Assembly (NCBI RefSeq): GCF_900104955.1
Contig: NZ_FNSI01000001.1
Coordinates: 2,080,001-2,144,000 of the forward strand
Source: Beijerinckia sp. 28-YEA-48
Lineage (GTDB): Bacteria; Pseudomonadota; Alphaproteobacteria; Rhizobiales; Beijerinckiaceae
Direction of reading: 5' to 3'
Length of the DNA stretch: 64,000 nucleotides
The position numbers and the translations under genes were made by a program. Shown in pieces: positions 9,819 to 18,204 of this stretch; the first letter of the stretch is position 1, and the number at the start of each line of letters is the position of its first letter. Below the pieces are notes generated by a model. It was not told the origin of the DNA. It saw only the letters and a program-made list of their open reading frames with translations, and did no database searches.

Positions 9819-9892
9819 GCCTCATCTCCCCAATACTTCAATGCGTTCCACAGAACATCATGCCCGAACACGGGCGGAACGAACAGCACAAG

Positions 9893-9920
9893 ACAAAAGG
9901 GCCGGAAAGCCCGGCCCTTT
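9893..9920 (-). terminator. Rho-independent terminator after acpP
   Basis: On the minus strand a GGGCCGG/CCGGCCC stem with a five-base loop (9899-9917) is followed by TTTTGT. It sits between acpP and fabF, so it could limit read-through and keep acpP mRNA in excess, as ACP is needed in large amounts. Confidence 0.75.
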
Positions 9921-9971
9921 CATGAATCGCCGAGACGGCAGCCACGTGCCCGATTGCTCAGGCCACGAGAC

Positions 9972-10211
9972 TTAGGCCGACTGGGCCTTATCCAAGAACT
10001 TGATGGCGTCGCCGACCGTCACGATCGTCTCAGCGGCATCGTCGGGAATCTCAACGCCAAACTCTTCCTCGAAAGCCATCACGAGTTCGACAGTGTCGAG
10101 TGAGTCCGCGCCGAGGTCATCGATGAAATTGGCATTGTCGACTACCTTATCGGCATCAACACCAAGATGTTCCACAACAATCTTCTTCACGCGCTCGGCG
10201 ACATCGCTCAT
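9972..10211 (-). CDS. acpP: Acyl carrier protein
   Basis: Carries the growing acyl chain on a phosphopantetheine arm during fatty-acid and lipid A synthesis. The 79-residue acidic protein has the attachment Ser37 in the invariant [14 protein letters not shown]. The ATG at 10211 is chosen because GGGGAAG lies eight bases upstream; the frame extends two codons further to a TTG that has no such support. Flanked by fabG and fabF as usual. Confidence 0.97.
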   Translation of the reverse strand: MSDVAERVKKIVVEHLGVDADKVVDNANFIDDLGADSLDTVELVMAFEEEFGVEIPDDAAETIVTVGDAIKFLDKAQSA

Positions 10212-10493
10212 TTTCAAACTTCCCCGTTAATTTCAGAAACTGTCTGGCGACCTGCCCATCAACCGACCCGCGAAACCAAACGCGTCGTCAGCCAATCCGA
10301 TCCGCCATTACCTTAACCGGCCTCATCTGTCCCGCGGGACGATCCTTCTAACAAAAGTTGTGGCGCCTGTCTTGAGAGGACAATGCACCGCCAACCAGAC
10401 CGGCGGAATTGCGCGCTCGTAGCATACTTCGTTTTCCAAGGCGAGAGGCGGCGCAAATTAGAGGGCAGCTCGGCAATATCGAGTATTACCGAG

Positions 10494-11231
10494 TTAAATC
10501 ATAGCCATACCACCATTTACGTGCAGGGTTTGGCCCGTCACATAGGACGCTTCGCGGCTTGCTAGATAGATAACAGCGGCGCCAATGTCGTCTCCTTCGC
10601 CGAGTCGGCCGGCCGGAATGCTGGCCATGATCGCCTCTTTCTGCTTGTCGTTGAGCACCTCGGTCATCGGGCTGCGGATGAAGCCCGGGGCGACGCAATT
10701 GACCGTCACGGTGCGGCTGGCGACCTCGGCGGCGAGCGATTTGGTCATGCCGATCATGCCAGCCTTCGAGGCGGCGTAGTTGCCCTGGCCGGCATTGCCG
10801 GTGACGCCGACGATCGAGGTGATGGAGATGATGCGGCCAAAACGGCGCTTCATCATGCCACGCAGCACGGCGCGCGAGAGCCGGAAAGCCGAGGTCAGAT
10901 TGACGGCGAGCACCGTGTCCCAGTCCTCGTCCTTCATGCGCATGAACAGGCCGTCGCGGGTGATGCCGGCATTGTTGATGAGGATATCGACCTGCCCCAT
11001 CGCTTTTTCGGCCGCCGGCACCAGCGCCTCGACCTGCTCCTTATCGCCAAGGTTGCACGGCAGGACATGGGTGCGCTCGCCAAGCTCGCCGGCCAGCGCC
11101 TCAAGCGCCTCCGTGCGGGTGCCCGACAGGCCGACCACCGCGCCTTGGGCGTGGAGCGAGCGAGCAATGGCGCCGCCGAGACCTCCGGTGGCGCCGGTCA
11201 CCAGCGCGTTCATGCCGGTCAGGTCGAACAT
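10494..11231 (-). CDS. fabG: 3-oxoacyl-ACP reductase
   Basis: NADPH-dependent first reduction step of the fatty-acid elongation cycle. The 245-residue short-chain dehydrogenase has the cofactor motif TGATGGLGGAIA, NNAG in ILINNAGITRDGL, the catalytic Ser in ISITSIVGVTG, and YAASKAG with the Tyr/Lys pair. The ATG at 11231 follows AAGGAGTATCCC, a clear ribosome site. An upstream in-frame extension is not needed. Next to fabD, 55 bases away, and 276 bases from acpP; that gap shows no gene. Confidence 0.96.
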   Translation of the reverse strand: MFDLTGMNALVTGATGGLGGAIARSLHAQGAVVGLSGTRTEALEALAGELGERTHVLPCNLGDKEQVEALVPAAEKAMGQVDILINNAGITRDGLFMRMKDEDWDTVLAVNLTSAFRLSRAVLRGMMKRRFGRIISITSIVGVTGNAGQGNYAASKAGMIGMTKSLAAEVASRTVTVNCVAPGFIRSPMTEVLNDKQKEAIMASIPAGRLGEGDDIGAAVIYLASREASYVTGQTLHVNGGMAMI

Positions 11232-11286
11232 GGGATACTCCTTAAATGGATACAGGAATCGAAATGGGTCCCGAGATCGTTGATGA

Positions 11287-12234
11287 TCAAGGACGGCGCG
11301 ACTTGAAGGTCTCGATATCGACCGGCTGGCCAATGGCAATGCCCGACGCGCCTTCGGCGATGCGCTTGACCAGGCCCGACAGCACTTTGCCGGCGCCCAG
11401 TTCGTAGAAGGTGGTGATGCCTTCGCTGGCCATATAGGCCACCGATTCACGCCATCTGACGGTGCCGGTCACCTGCTCGACCAACCGGGCGCGGATTTCA
11501 TTGGGATCGCTGATCGGCGCTGCCAGCACGTTGGCGACAAGCGGCACTTTCGGCGGACGGACGGTGACAGAGCCCAGAGCCTCGCGCATCGCCTCAGCAG
11601 CGGGCTGCATCAACGCGCAATGGAAGGGGGCCGACACCGGCAGGATCAAGGCGCGGCGCGCGCCCTTGGCCTTGGCGATTTCGACGGCGCGCTCGACAGC
11701 GGCCTTGTGGCCGGAGGCCACCACTTGTCCACCGCCATTGTCATTGGCGATCTGGCAGACTTCGTTCGGGCCGGCCGCTTCCGCAGCCACGGCCACGCCG
11801 GTTTCGTAATCGAGGCCGAGCAGCGCCGCCATGGCGCCCTGCCCGACCGGCACGGCCTTCTGCATGGCATCGCCGCGCTGGCGCAGCAGGCGCGCCGCGT
11901 CAGCCAGGGTGAATGTGCCAGCGGCGGCGAGCGCCGAATATTCCCCCAGGGAGTGGCCAGCAACGAATTGGGCGTCACGCGCCAGATCGAGCCCGGCTTC
12001 GGCCTCCAGCACCCGCACCACGGCGAGGCTGACGGCCATCAGCGCCGGCTGGGCGTTGGCGGTCAGGGTCAGTTCCCCTTCCGGCCCCTCGAACATCAAT
12101 GTCGACAATTTCTGCGACAGCGCCTCGTCGACCTCGGCGAAAACGTCTGCGGCCTGCGGAAATGCGTCGGCGAGCGCTTTGCCCATGCCGACGGCCTGCG
12201 AGCCCTGGCCCGGGAATGTAAATGCGATGCTCAT
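11287..12234 (-). CDS. fabD: Malonyl-CoA:ACP transacylase
   Basis: Moves malonyl from CoA to ACP to feed fatty-acid elongation. The 315-residue protein starts with FTFPGQGSQAVGMGK, has the nucleophile Ser95 in VAGHSLGEYSALAAAG, and the catalytic His in SAPFHCALMQPAA. The ATG at 12234 has GGGGAC nine bases upstream and gives the normal family length. It is the first gene of the minus-strand fab cluster, so the cluster promoter should lie in 12235-12426, shared with the divergent reductase gene. Confidence 0.97.
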   Translation of the reverse strand: MSIAFTFPGQGSQAVGMGKALADAFPQAADVFAEVDEALSQKLSTLMFEGPEGELTLTANAQPALMAVSLAVVRVLEAEAGLDLARDAQFVAGHSLGEYSALAAAGTFTLADAARLLRQRGDAMQKAVPVGQGAMAALLGLDYETGVAVAAEAAGPNEVCQIANDNGGGQVVASGHKAAVERAVEIAKAKGARRALILPVSAPFHCALMQPAAEAMREALGSVTVRPPKVPLVANVLAAPISDPNEIRARLVEQVTGTVRWRESVAYMASEGITTFYELGAGKVLSGLVKRIAEGASGIAIGQPVDIETFKSRRP

Positions 12235-12426
12235 GCTTTGTCCCCAAAAGTCCGCTGCGAGTGGCATCGCAGGCCGGGTCAAGTCAAGGCGGCGAGCCGG
12301 GCGACGTCAATGCGCCGGGCCGCTTAAAATAATTCTGCCCTCTATAGTTTACTTTTAGAAATACACCCTCTAGTCTCCTATCGTCGGCGCTGGGAGGACA
12401 TGGCGGCGGCGGAGGGACGGCTCAAC

Positions 12427-13383
12427 ATGCAATTGAAAGTCGCAAGCATCGCGGAGGCGACGGCGCGGATAAAGGCCATCGAACTGGTCGATCCATCAGG
12501 CGCATCCCTACCCGCATTCGCCGCTGGCGCTCATCTCGACATCGACATTCCCCAGATCGGCGATGGCGAGGCGCGCTCTTATTCGCTCATCAACGATCCA
12601 CGCGAAACGCACCGCTATGTCATTGCCGTGCAGCGCGAGGAAAACAGCCGCGGCGGCTCGGAATGGATCCATGCCCATCTGCAAACGGGCGACATTCTCG
12701 AATCATCGCCGCCGCTCAACAATTTCGCGCTCAATGAAGCGGGCGAGCATCATCTGCTCATCGCCGGCGGCATCGGCGTGACGCCAATTCTCGCTATGGC
12801 GCGGCGGCTGGCGGCGCTCCAGGCGCCGTTTCACATCCATTATTGCGCGCGCAGCCGCGACATGGCCGCCTTCGTCGAAACATTCGAAGCGGAATTCCCC
12901 GATCGCTTCACCCTGCATCTCGATGGCGGCGATCCGGCGCGCGGGCTCGACGTGGCAACCCTGCTGCAAGACCGCACCTCCGGTGGACATGCCTATGTCT
13001 GCGGGCCAGCCGGGCTGATCCGCGCGGTGCGGGAGACGACAAGCCATTGGCCGAAAGGCAGCGTGCATTACGAATTGTTCCGGGGCGCGGAGGATGACAC
13101 GGCGCCGCGCAGCTCCGATGCGCCTTTCGAGATCGTCCTGCAGCGCAGCGGCAAACATTTCACCGTGCCGGCCGACAAATCGATCCTCGATGTGCTGAAG
13201 GCTGAAGGCTTCCGCATCAAGACCCTGTGCCGCGAAGGCGTATGCGGCACCTGCCGCACCAGTGTCATCAGCGGTGGCGTCGATCATCGCGACGACGTGC
13301 TGACCGACGAGGAACGCGAAACCGAGATGCAGGTCTGCGTGTCCCGCGCCCTGCCCGGCCAGACGCTGGTGCTCGACCTTTAG
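12427..13383 (+). CDS. VanB/PDR-type flavin and [2Fe-2S] oxygenase reductase
   Basis: Single-chain electron-transfer reductase of the phthalate-dioxygenase-reductase class, 318 residues. Such proteins pass electrons from NAD(P)H through FMN to a plant-type [2Fe-2S] cluster and on to a Rieske oxygenase. Seen here are the flavin motif RSYSLIND, the NAD region LLIAGGIGVTPILAMARRL, and a C-terminal ferredoxin with four cysteines, CREGVCGTC then QVC. The ATG at 12427 has GGAGGG ten bases upstream; an ATG at 12400 has its purine tract only two bases away. No Rieske oxygenase lies in the window, so the redox partner is unknown. Two VOC genes follow closely and may form one transcript. Confidence 0.87.
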   Translation: MQLKVASIAEATARIKAIELVDPSGASLPAFAAGAHLDIDIPQIGDGEARSYSLINDPRETHRYVIAVQREENSRGGSEWIHAHLQTGDILESSPPLNNFALNEAGEHHLLIAGGIGVTPILAMARRLAALQAPFHIHYCARSRDMAAFVETFEAEFPDRFTLHLDGGDPARGLDVATLLQDRTSGGHAYVCGPAGLIRAVRETTSHWPKGSVHYELFRGAEDDTAPRSSDAPFEIVLQRSGKHFTVPADKSILDVLKAEGFRIKTLCREGVCGTCRTSVISGGVDHRDDVLTDEERETEMQVCVSRALPGQTLVLDL

Positions 13384-13428
13384 CCGACCACTGCATTCAT
13401 TTGTACCAAGCATTCAAGGAGGGAACCC

Positions 13429-13932
13429 ATGACAGCCGTACAGCAAGTCGCCGATATTGTTGCCGAACCGATCATCCAGCCGACATCCATCGTCTGCGGC
13501 ACATTCGTCACCAAGGATCTCTCGCGTGCGCGACGCATGTGCGAGAACGTCCTCGGGCTTGAATGCGTCAGCCCCGAGCCTGGCGTGCTGCTGGCGCGCG
13601 AACGCGGCCACAAGCCGGGCGAGGCCCTGCATGGCAAGCCTTATTGGGTGCTGGAAGCCCGGCAAGCCGACACGATCGACGTGCCGCAAGAGATGCTCAA
13701 CCACTGGGGTGTGCTGGTCGAGAGCCAGGCGGCAGTGGACGAGGCGCACAAGCGGGTCGATGCGGCCAAAGCCGAATATGGTCTGGGCCGGGTGCAGAAG
13801 CCGCGCTTCCGCCATGGCTCCTATGCCTTCTACTTCGTCGATGCCGACAGCAATTGGTGGGAGGTCGAGTATCGCACACACGAGCTGCTCTACACCTCGA
13901 TCCGCGATCGCGGCGACCAAGTCAAAGATTGA
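13429..13932 (+). CDS. VOC superfamily (glyoxalase/dioxygenase fold) protein
   Basis: A 167-residue protein of the vicinal-oxygen-chelate fold, which covers glyoxalases, extradiol dioxygenases and related metal enzymes. It has the opening FVTKDLSRARRMCENVLGLE and the metal-ligand style end HGSYAFYFVDADSNWWEVEY with a possible terminal Glu ligand. AAGGAGGG precedes the ATG. It lies 45 bases after the VanB-type reductase and 38 before a second VOC gene, so a shared pathway on an aromatic or related substrate is plausible; substrate and reaction are not recognisable. Confidence 0.8.
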   Translation: MTAVQQVADIVAEPIIQPTSIVCGTFVTKDLSRARRMCENVLGLECVSPEPGVLLARERGHKPGEALHGKPYWVLEARQADTIDVPQEMLNHWGVLVESQAAVDEAHKRVDAAKAEYGLGRVQKPRFRHGSYAFYFVDADSNWWEVEYRTHELLYTSIRDRGDQVKD

Positions 13933-13970
13933 ACCGAGCAAGACTGAACAGAGCCTCAGGAGAGAACCCC

Positions 13971-14414
13971 ATGACCGCGACACAGCCGCTTATCGCTACG
14001 CAATCCTTCTCCCACGGCACGGTCGAATGCGCCGATATGGCCAAGACACGCCGGTTCCTTGGCCAGTTCCTTGGCATCGACGTGGTGCGCCCCCTGCCGG
14101 AAGCACAATATCTGTGGAAGGGCGGCCCCTGGTCCGTCGTCTGCGTCTGTGTCGAGGGCGATGCCAAGATCCAGGGCCAGCAGAACCACTTCAAGCTGTC
14201 GGTGCGCACCACCGCCGAGGTCGATGATGCCTATGAAGCGGCCCAGGTTCACCGCGAAGAGTTCGGCATCCGCGAGATCACCCCGGTCAGTAACGACGGG
14301 CCTATCCGGGCCTTTCGCCTGCTCGATCAGGACGGCTCATGGTGGGAGATCACCACGCTGAACCAGGCCCATTACGACGCGCTGTTCGAGAAGGGCGACC
14401 ATCTACCGGCTTGA
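13971..14414 (+). CDS. VOC superfamily protein, second copy
   Basis: A 147-residue VOC-fold protein: SHGTVECADMAKTRRFLGQFLG at the start, with an early His, and LLDQDGSWWEITTLN at the end, with a candidate Glu ligand. It resembles its upstream neighbour in layout (the DxxxARRF-type helix and the final SWWE motif) but is diverged. The ATG is preceded by CAGGAGAGAACCCC, a good ribosome site. A two-subunit or two-step VOC enzyme with the neighbour is possible but unproven. Confidence 0.8.
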   Translation: MTATQPLIATQSFSHGTVECADMAKTRRFLGQFLGIDVVRPLPEAQYLWKGGPWSVVCVCVEGDAKIQGQQNHFKLSVRTTAEVDDAYEAAQVHREEFGIREITPVSNDGPIRAFRLLDQDGSWWEITTLNQAHYDALFEKGDHLPA

Positions 14415-14532
14415 TCGTCTTCATCAATCACGCGCTCTGATTGCCTTCACTGATCGCTTTTGGCCCGATATATGCCTTGAATCACCATAGATGGCATTGC
14501 ATGGCCTGGCATCCGCACGGCACAATGGCCAT

Positions 14533-14556
14533 CTTGCGCGAAGAGATTCGCGCAAG
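14533..14556. promoter_or_regulatory. Perfect hairpin upstream of the Cys-cluster gene
   Basis: Ten paired bases (CTTGCGCGAA / TTCGCGCAAG) around a GAGA loop, 40 bases before the gene at 14597. There is no T-run on the plus strand, so it is not an obvious terminator. It could be a protein-binding site or an mRNA leader structure. Confidence 0.45.
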
Positions 14557-14596
14557 CGATTCGCGCCCGCGGGCGCATGGCGATCAGGACTGAACG

Positions 14597-15016
14597 ATGG
14601 GCGACATACCCGGAAAAGGCTGCGGCGCCTGCAATTTATGCTGCAAGATCTTGGTGATTGATCACTTCCAGAAGGATGCCGGCATCCTGTGCAGCAATTG
14701 CGTGCTCGGGGTCGGCTGCAAGATCTATCTGAAGCGCCCCGAGGTCTGCCAGGACTTCGAATGCGATTGGAAGATGGAGCGCTCGATCGGCGCCAACCTG
14801 CGGCCCGATAAGGTCGGCACCATCTTGATGGAAGACGACGAGTCCGGTGAATACCAGGCCGTGGTCGATCCCTCGACGCCGTTCGCCTGGCGCAACCCGC
14901 AGATGTTCAAGTTCCTGGTCATGAAGGCCAAGGAAGGCCGCACGGTGGTGGCCAAGTCCGGTCTGAAGTCCTGGCGCATCTATCCCTCTGGCGAGATTGG
15001 CGTCTGGGCCGGCTGA
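14597..15016 (+). CDS. YkgJ-type cysteine-cluster protein
   Basis: A 139-residue protein with nine cysteines in its first 56 residues (9, 12, 15, 16, 32, 35, 41, 51, 56) in the pattern CGACNLCC ... CSNC ... GC ... C ... C. This fits the YkgJ family, thought to bind zinc or an Fe-S cluster. There is no signal peptide. The rest of the chain is ordinary and soluble. The biochemical role is unknown. It stands alone, with the VOC gene on one side and a dispersed repeat on the other. Confidence 0.7.
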   Translation: MGDIPGKGCGACNLCCKILVIDHFQKDAGILCSNCVLGVGCKIYLKRPEVCQDFECDWKMERSIGANLRPDKVGTILMEDDESGEYQAVVDPSTPFAWRNPQMFKFLVMKAKEGRTVVAKSGLKSWRIYPSGEIGVWAG

Positions 15017-15030
15017 TCAGCGAGTTCTCA

Positions 15031-15124
15031 AGCGCTGTAGCGCTTTGCCATTTGCCTTAAGGCAAATGCCGCAATGACGTGCACCCAGGCAAAATTGCGT
15101 TTCTCTCGAAACGCAATTTGCTCC
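15031..15124. repeat. Family A dispersed two-hairpin repeat (A2)
   Basis: Left part AGCGCTGTAGCGCT is followed by the perfect 20-base palindrome CATTTGCCTTAAGGCAAATG (15049-15068). The right hairpin pairs AAATTGCGTTTC with GAAACGCAATTT around TCTC (15092-15119). The right half is nearly the same as in the copy at 40806; the left hairpin differs in sequence but keeps its shape. It lies between convergent genes. Confidence 0.85.
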
Positions 15125-15138
15125 AGCCAGCTTCGCGC

Positions 15139-16104
15139 CTATTTTATCTTGAGCGCCTGCCGGATGGCGGGGACCCATTTTTCATAGTCCGATTTCATCA
15201 GCTGCGTCACTTGCGCAGGGGTCATCAGCTGGATGTCGAAGGCATCGCGCTTGAGATGCTCCTCCAGCGGCGACTGTTGGATGATCCGGTTCAGTTCCGC
15301 GTTCAGCTTTTTGGTGATGTCGTCGGGAAGACCGCGCGGGCCGGACAGCGACAGCCAGACCGTGGTGACGACGTCGGGATAGCCCTTTTCCTTGAAGGTC
15401 GGGATCGCAGGGAAGTCGGAAATCCGCTCGCCTGAGGAGACCGCGATGGGAATGAGCGTCTTCGCGTTGATATGCTCGCGCACGGTCGACCAGGTCAGAC
15501 TGCCCATCTTGACGTGACCGGCCACGAGATCCGCGACGGCGCTGCTACCGCCCCGGTGTGGAATGTGAACGAGCTGGATTCCGCTCCTGGCGGCAAAGAA
15601 CTCGGCCACGGAACCGCTGCCGGAGCCGACGCCCGGCGAGACATATTGAATGCCGTCCGGCACGGTTTTGGCCCAGGCCATGAAGTCTTCGAAGGTCTTC
15701 ACCCCCGTCGAGGGATGAACGACGAAGGCACTGGGTGAACCGCCGATATAGGCGATATGGGTAAAGTCGCCGATCGGGTCGAAGCCGATATCCTTTTGCA
15801 AAGCCGGCGCCAGAATATTGGTCGCCATGCCGGTGATCATCAGGGTGTGGCCATCGGGCTCGGCTCGCACCAGGGCTTTCGAGGCGATGACACCGCCGCC
15901 GCCACCTTGGTTCTCGACGAAGAACTGTTGCTTGAACGTATCGCTGAACGATTGCGCGATGATGCGCGCGACAATGTCCGACTGCCCCCCCGCGCCGAAC
16001 GGCACAATGATCTTGACCGGGCGTGAGGGCCAATCAGCGGCCGTCGTGCTGACCGCGACCATCGTCGTGAATGCTGCAACGAGCAGCGCCCTTACCCCCA
16101 CCAT
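15139..16104 (-). CDS. Bug/TctC-family solute-binding protein
   Basis: Periplasmic binding protein of the tripartite tricarboxylate transporter type, 321 residues. It has a signal peptide (1-24) and the family opening WPSRPVKIIVPFGAGGQSDIVAR, then QFFVENQGGGGGVIASKALVRAEPDGHTL and VHIPHRGGSSAVADLVAGHV, which line the carboxylate pocket in known Bug proteins. No TctA or TctB permease is nearby, which is common for this family. A cupin gene lies upstream on the same strand, 172 bases away, with an inverted repeat in the gap that may control this gene. Confidence 0.88.
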   Translation of the reverse strand: MVGVRALLVAAFTTMVAVSTTAADWPSRPVKIIVPFGAGGQSDIVARIIAQSFSDTFKQQFFVENQGGGGGVIASKALVRAEPDGHTLMITGMATNILAPALQKDIGFDPIGDFTHIAYIGGSPSAFVVHPSTGVKTFEDFMAWAKTVPDGIQYVSPGVGSGSGSVAEFFAARSGIQLVHIPHRGGSSAVADLVAGHVKMGSLTWSTVREHINAKTLIPIAVSSGERISDFPAIPTFKEKGYPDVVTTVWLSLSGPRGLPDDITKKLNAELNRIIQQSPLEEHLKRDAFDIQLMTPAQVTQLMKSDYEKWVPAIRQALKIK

Positions 16105-16243
16105 CGCTTCCCCTCCAATTGCCGGCTGCCCTATCGACGAGGGCGCTCGGGACAGTGTTGAGCGGCGCGAATCCGATCAACGCCGCCGCTGTGTCTTTCA
16201 GCAAAATTGGCGATAAGGGTTTGAAATGTAAAATATTCTTTTC

Positions 16244-16258
16244 ATTCCAGTCTGGAAT
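16244..16258. promoter_or_regulatory. Inverted repeat upstream of the Bug gene (candidate operator)
   Basis: ATTCCA-GTC-TGGAAT is a perfect 6-3-6 inverted repeat in an AT-rich stretch between the cupin and Bug genes, about 140 bases before the Bug start. It could bind a regulator of that gene; the MarR protein encoded nearby is one candidate. Inference from position only. Confidence 0.4.
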
Positions 16259-16276
16259 ATAAAAAGTTTCTTGGGC

Positions 16277-16651
16277 TCACACTGCCCAGGGCGGCGTGAA
16301 CGGCGCGGCGTCGCCCACGCGCGCCAAGCCACCGACCGGCAGAATGGCCACGGCCTCGAAGGGCTCGGCGCTTTCATTCGCCAAGGCAAAATCCGTATCC
16401 GGCGGCACGATGACCGCGGCACCCGCCGAAAAATCGAACTGCTCGCCGCCGAGCGTCACCCGCGCCCGCCCTGCCAGAGCCACCAGAACCTCCTCGCGCG
16501 TCAGCCGATGGGTCACCGCCTTGGTGCCGGCGGCAATGCGGACCCGCCAGACGCTGGTCTCGCGGGCACCCCGACTCGGTGCGGCAAGACCGGTGAATTC
16601 GGCGCCGTGCATTTCAAAACGCGGGGCGGCTTCGGCGGTGATGAGACTCAT
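16277..16651 (-). CDS. Small cupin-domain protein
   Basis: A 124-residue single-domain cupin. THRLTREEVLVALAGRARVTLGGEQ matches the first cupin motif in outline, with one His and a Glu pair, and AAVIVPPDTDFALANES matches the second in part. The metal-ligand set looks incomplete, so activity is unclear. The ATG at 16651 has AGGAG about eight bases upstream; the frame runs further up without support. It is divergent from a MarR regulator, a pairing that suggests control by it. Confidence 0.72.
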   Translation of the reverse strand: MSLITAEAAPRFEMHGAEFTGLAAPSRGARETSVWRVRIAAGTKAVTHRLTREEVLVALAGRARVTLGGEQFDFSAGAAVIVPPDTDFALANESAEPFEAVAILPVGGLARVGDAAPFTPPWAV

Positions 16652-16767
16652 GATCGTCGCTCCTGTATTTGCGCACTTGTCCATTTGCGCGCTTGGCCCT
16701 GGCGGGTTAAGCAGGCAAGATAGTCTAGTTCATTGACCAATTATGACCCGCAGCGACATTAGTCAAG

Positions 16768-17223
16768 ATGGTTGACGAAAAACTTCCTGAGCTGATCGAT
16801 CACCTGGGCTGGCGCCTCTGGCGGGCGGCACGCCTGTGGAAGGCGGAATTCGATAGCCGGATGAATGCGCGCGGTCTCTCCTGGTACACGGAGGGGCGCG
16901 CTTCGATGATCGCCCAGATCGGCGACAACGGCATTCGACAGAGTGGCCTGGTGCGCCGTTTAGGCCTGACAAAACAGGCAGTTCAACAGATCATCGATGA
17001 ATTGGCGACCGAAGAGATCGTGTCGCGCCGGCCCGATCCCAGCGACAATCGCGGCCGGATCATCGCCCTTACGCCCAAGGGCATCGCCGCCGCCCATGCG
17101 GCGAACGAAGTGAAGCGCGAGATCGAGGCGGCCCAGCGCCAGCAGCTTGGCACCGCCCGTTTCGATGCGCTGATGGATACGCTGCGCGACCTGGCGCCGG
17201 ATGCGGGCGAAGATTCGGCCTGA
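16768..17223 (+). CDS. MarR-family transcriptional regulator
   Basis: A 151-residue winged-helix regulator. The HTH is visible as [40 protein letters not shown] in outline, with the MarR wing signature [16 protein letters not shown]. It starts 116 bases from the divergent cupin gene, and the shared promoter region holds TTGAC and GTCAA 24 bases apart (16734-16767), a weak operator candidate. The ligand is unknown; regulation of the cupin and perhaps the Bug gene is the likeliest role. Confidence 0.85.
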   Translation: MVDEKLPELIDHLGWRLWRAARLWKAEFDSRMNARGLSWYTEGRASMIAQIGDNGIRQSGLVRRLGLTKQAVQQIIDELATEEIVSRRPDPSDNRGRIIALTPKGIAAAHAANEVKREIEAAQRQQLGTARFDALMDTLRDLAPDAGEDSA

Positions 17224-17447
17224 TCGCGCCGTTTTCGCCCCTCCGTTGCTTGCATCGACAGGGAATCCGTGTAGAAAGCGCGCTTCGCAAAGCTTCCGGC
17301 CGGGGGCTGAACGGAAGGCTGCACCCGCAGCAGGAGGTCTCCCTCCGTCTTCCCGTGTCTCCGCCTTCGATTGCGTTCCGTCGGGCCTCTCTCCGGGCTC
17401 GAAGGGCTCCGCGCCGGAAATTGCGAGTAAAAGAGAAAGGCAATCAG

Positions 17448-17876
17448 ATGGCTCTGTACGAGCACATTTTTCTTGCCCGGCAGGACGTGACGGCCCAACA
17501 GGTCGAAGGGTTCACCGAGGCATTCAAGACGATTATCACCACTGCCGGCGGCACCGTCGGCAAGGTCGAATATTGGGGTGTCAAATCCCTGACCTACCGT
17601 ATCAAGAAGAACCGCAAGGCCCACTTCACCCTGCTCAACCTCGACGCGCCCCCGGCCGCCATCACCGAGATGGAACGCCAGATGGCGATCAATGAAGACA
17701 TCCTGCGCTTCATGACCATCCGCGTCGAAGAGCTCGAGGAAGGTCCGTCGGCGATGATGCGCAAGCGCGAAGACAGCGATCGTGACGATCGCGGCGATCG
17801 CCGTGGCCCGCGCCCCGACCGTCCGCCCCGTCGTCCGCGTGATGACGCCCCTGCCGCTGAAGGAGGCGCTTTCTAA
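17448..17876 (+). CDS. rpsF: 30S ribosomal protein S6
   Basis: Small-subunit ribosomal protein S6, partner of S18. It begins [13 protein letters not shown], has [26 protein letters not shown], and ends with a 30-residue Arg/Asp/Pro-rich tail. At 142 residues it is longer than E. coli S6 before modification, as in other alphaproteobacteria. The ATG at 17448 is preceded by AAAGAGAAAGG. The gene starts the rpsF-rpsR-DUF2232-rplI cluster. The 224-base region before it shows no gene. Confidence 0.97.
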   Translation: MALYEHIFLARQDVTAQQVEGFTEAFKTIITTAGGTVGKVEYWGVKSLTYRIKKNRKAHFTLLNLDAPPAAITEMERQMAINEDILRFMTIRVEELEEGPSAMMRKREDSDRDDRGDRRGPRPDRPPRRPRDDAPAAEGGAF

Positions 17877-18112
17877 TGGCTACCGCACCGCGCCGTCCGT
17901 TCTTCCGTCGCCGCAAGACCTGCCCGTTCTCGGGCCCGAATGCGCCGAAGATCGACTACAAGGACACCCGTCTGCTGTCGCGCTACATCTCCGAGCGTGG
18001 CAAGATCGTCCCGTCGCGTATCACGGCCGTTTCGGCCAAGAAGCAACGTGAGCTGGCCCAGGCCATCAAGCGCGCTCGCTTCCTGGGTCTGCTGCCCTAC
18101 GTGATCAAGTAA
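17876..18112 (+). CDS. rpsR: 30S ribosomal protein S18
   Basis: A 78-residue S18, which binds S6 on the platform of the small subunit. The sequence [28 protein letters not shown] and [21 protein letters not shown] is typical. Its ATG overlaps the rpsF stop by one base, and AAGGAGG lies nine bases upstream within rpsF, so the two are translationally coupled. Confidence 0.98.
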   Translation: MATAPRRPFFRRRKTCPFSGPNAPKIDYKDTRLLSRYISERGKIVPSRITAVSAKKQRELAQAIKRARFLGLLPYVIK

Positions 18113-18118
18113 AACCCA

Positions 18119-18173
18119 GCGGCCGCCCTTAAGCGGCCGCCAGTTGGGCGCGACGGCTAAGCCGATCGCGCCC
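18119..18173 (+). promoter_or_regulatory. Two adjacent hairpins between rpsR and the DUF2232 gene
   Basis: First hairpin: GCGGCCGC twice around CCTTAA (18119-18140). Second: GGGCGCGA pairing with TCGCGCCC, with an inner CGGC/GCCG (18146-18173). Neither has a T-run. They may stabilise the upstream ribosomal mRNA or act in processing or partial termination before the membrane-protein gene. Confidence 0.55.
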
Positions 18174-18204
18174 TAACCGCCAAGGATGCGGGACAGCGCG
18201 CTTC

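Noticed and set aside
16734..16767. TTGAC ... GTCAA as MarR operator
   Set aside because: Only five-base arms 24 bases apart; too weak to list as a feature.
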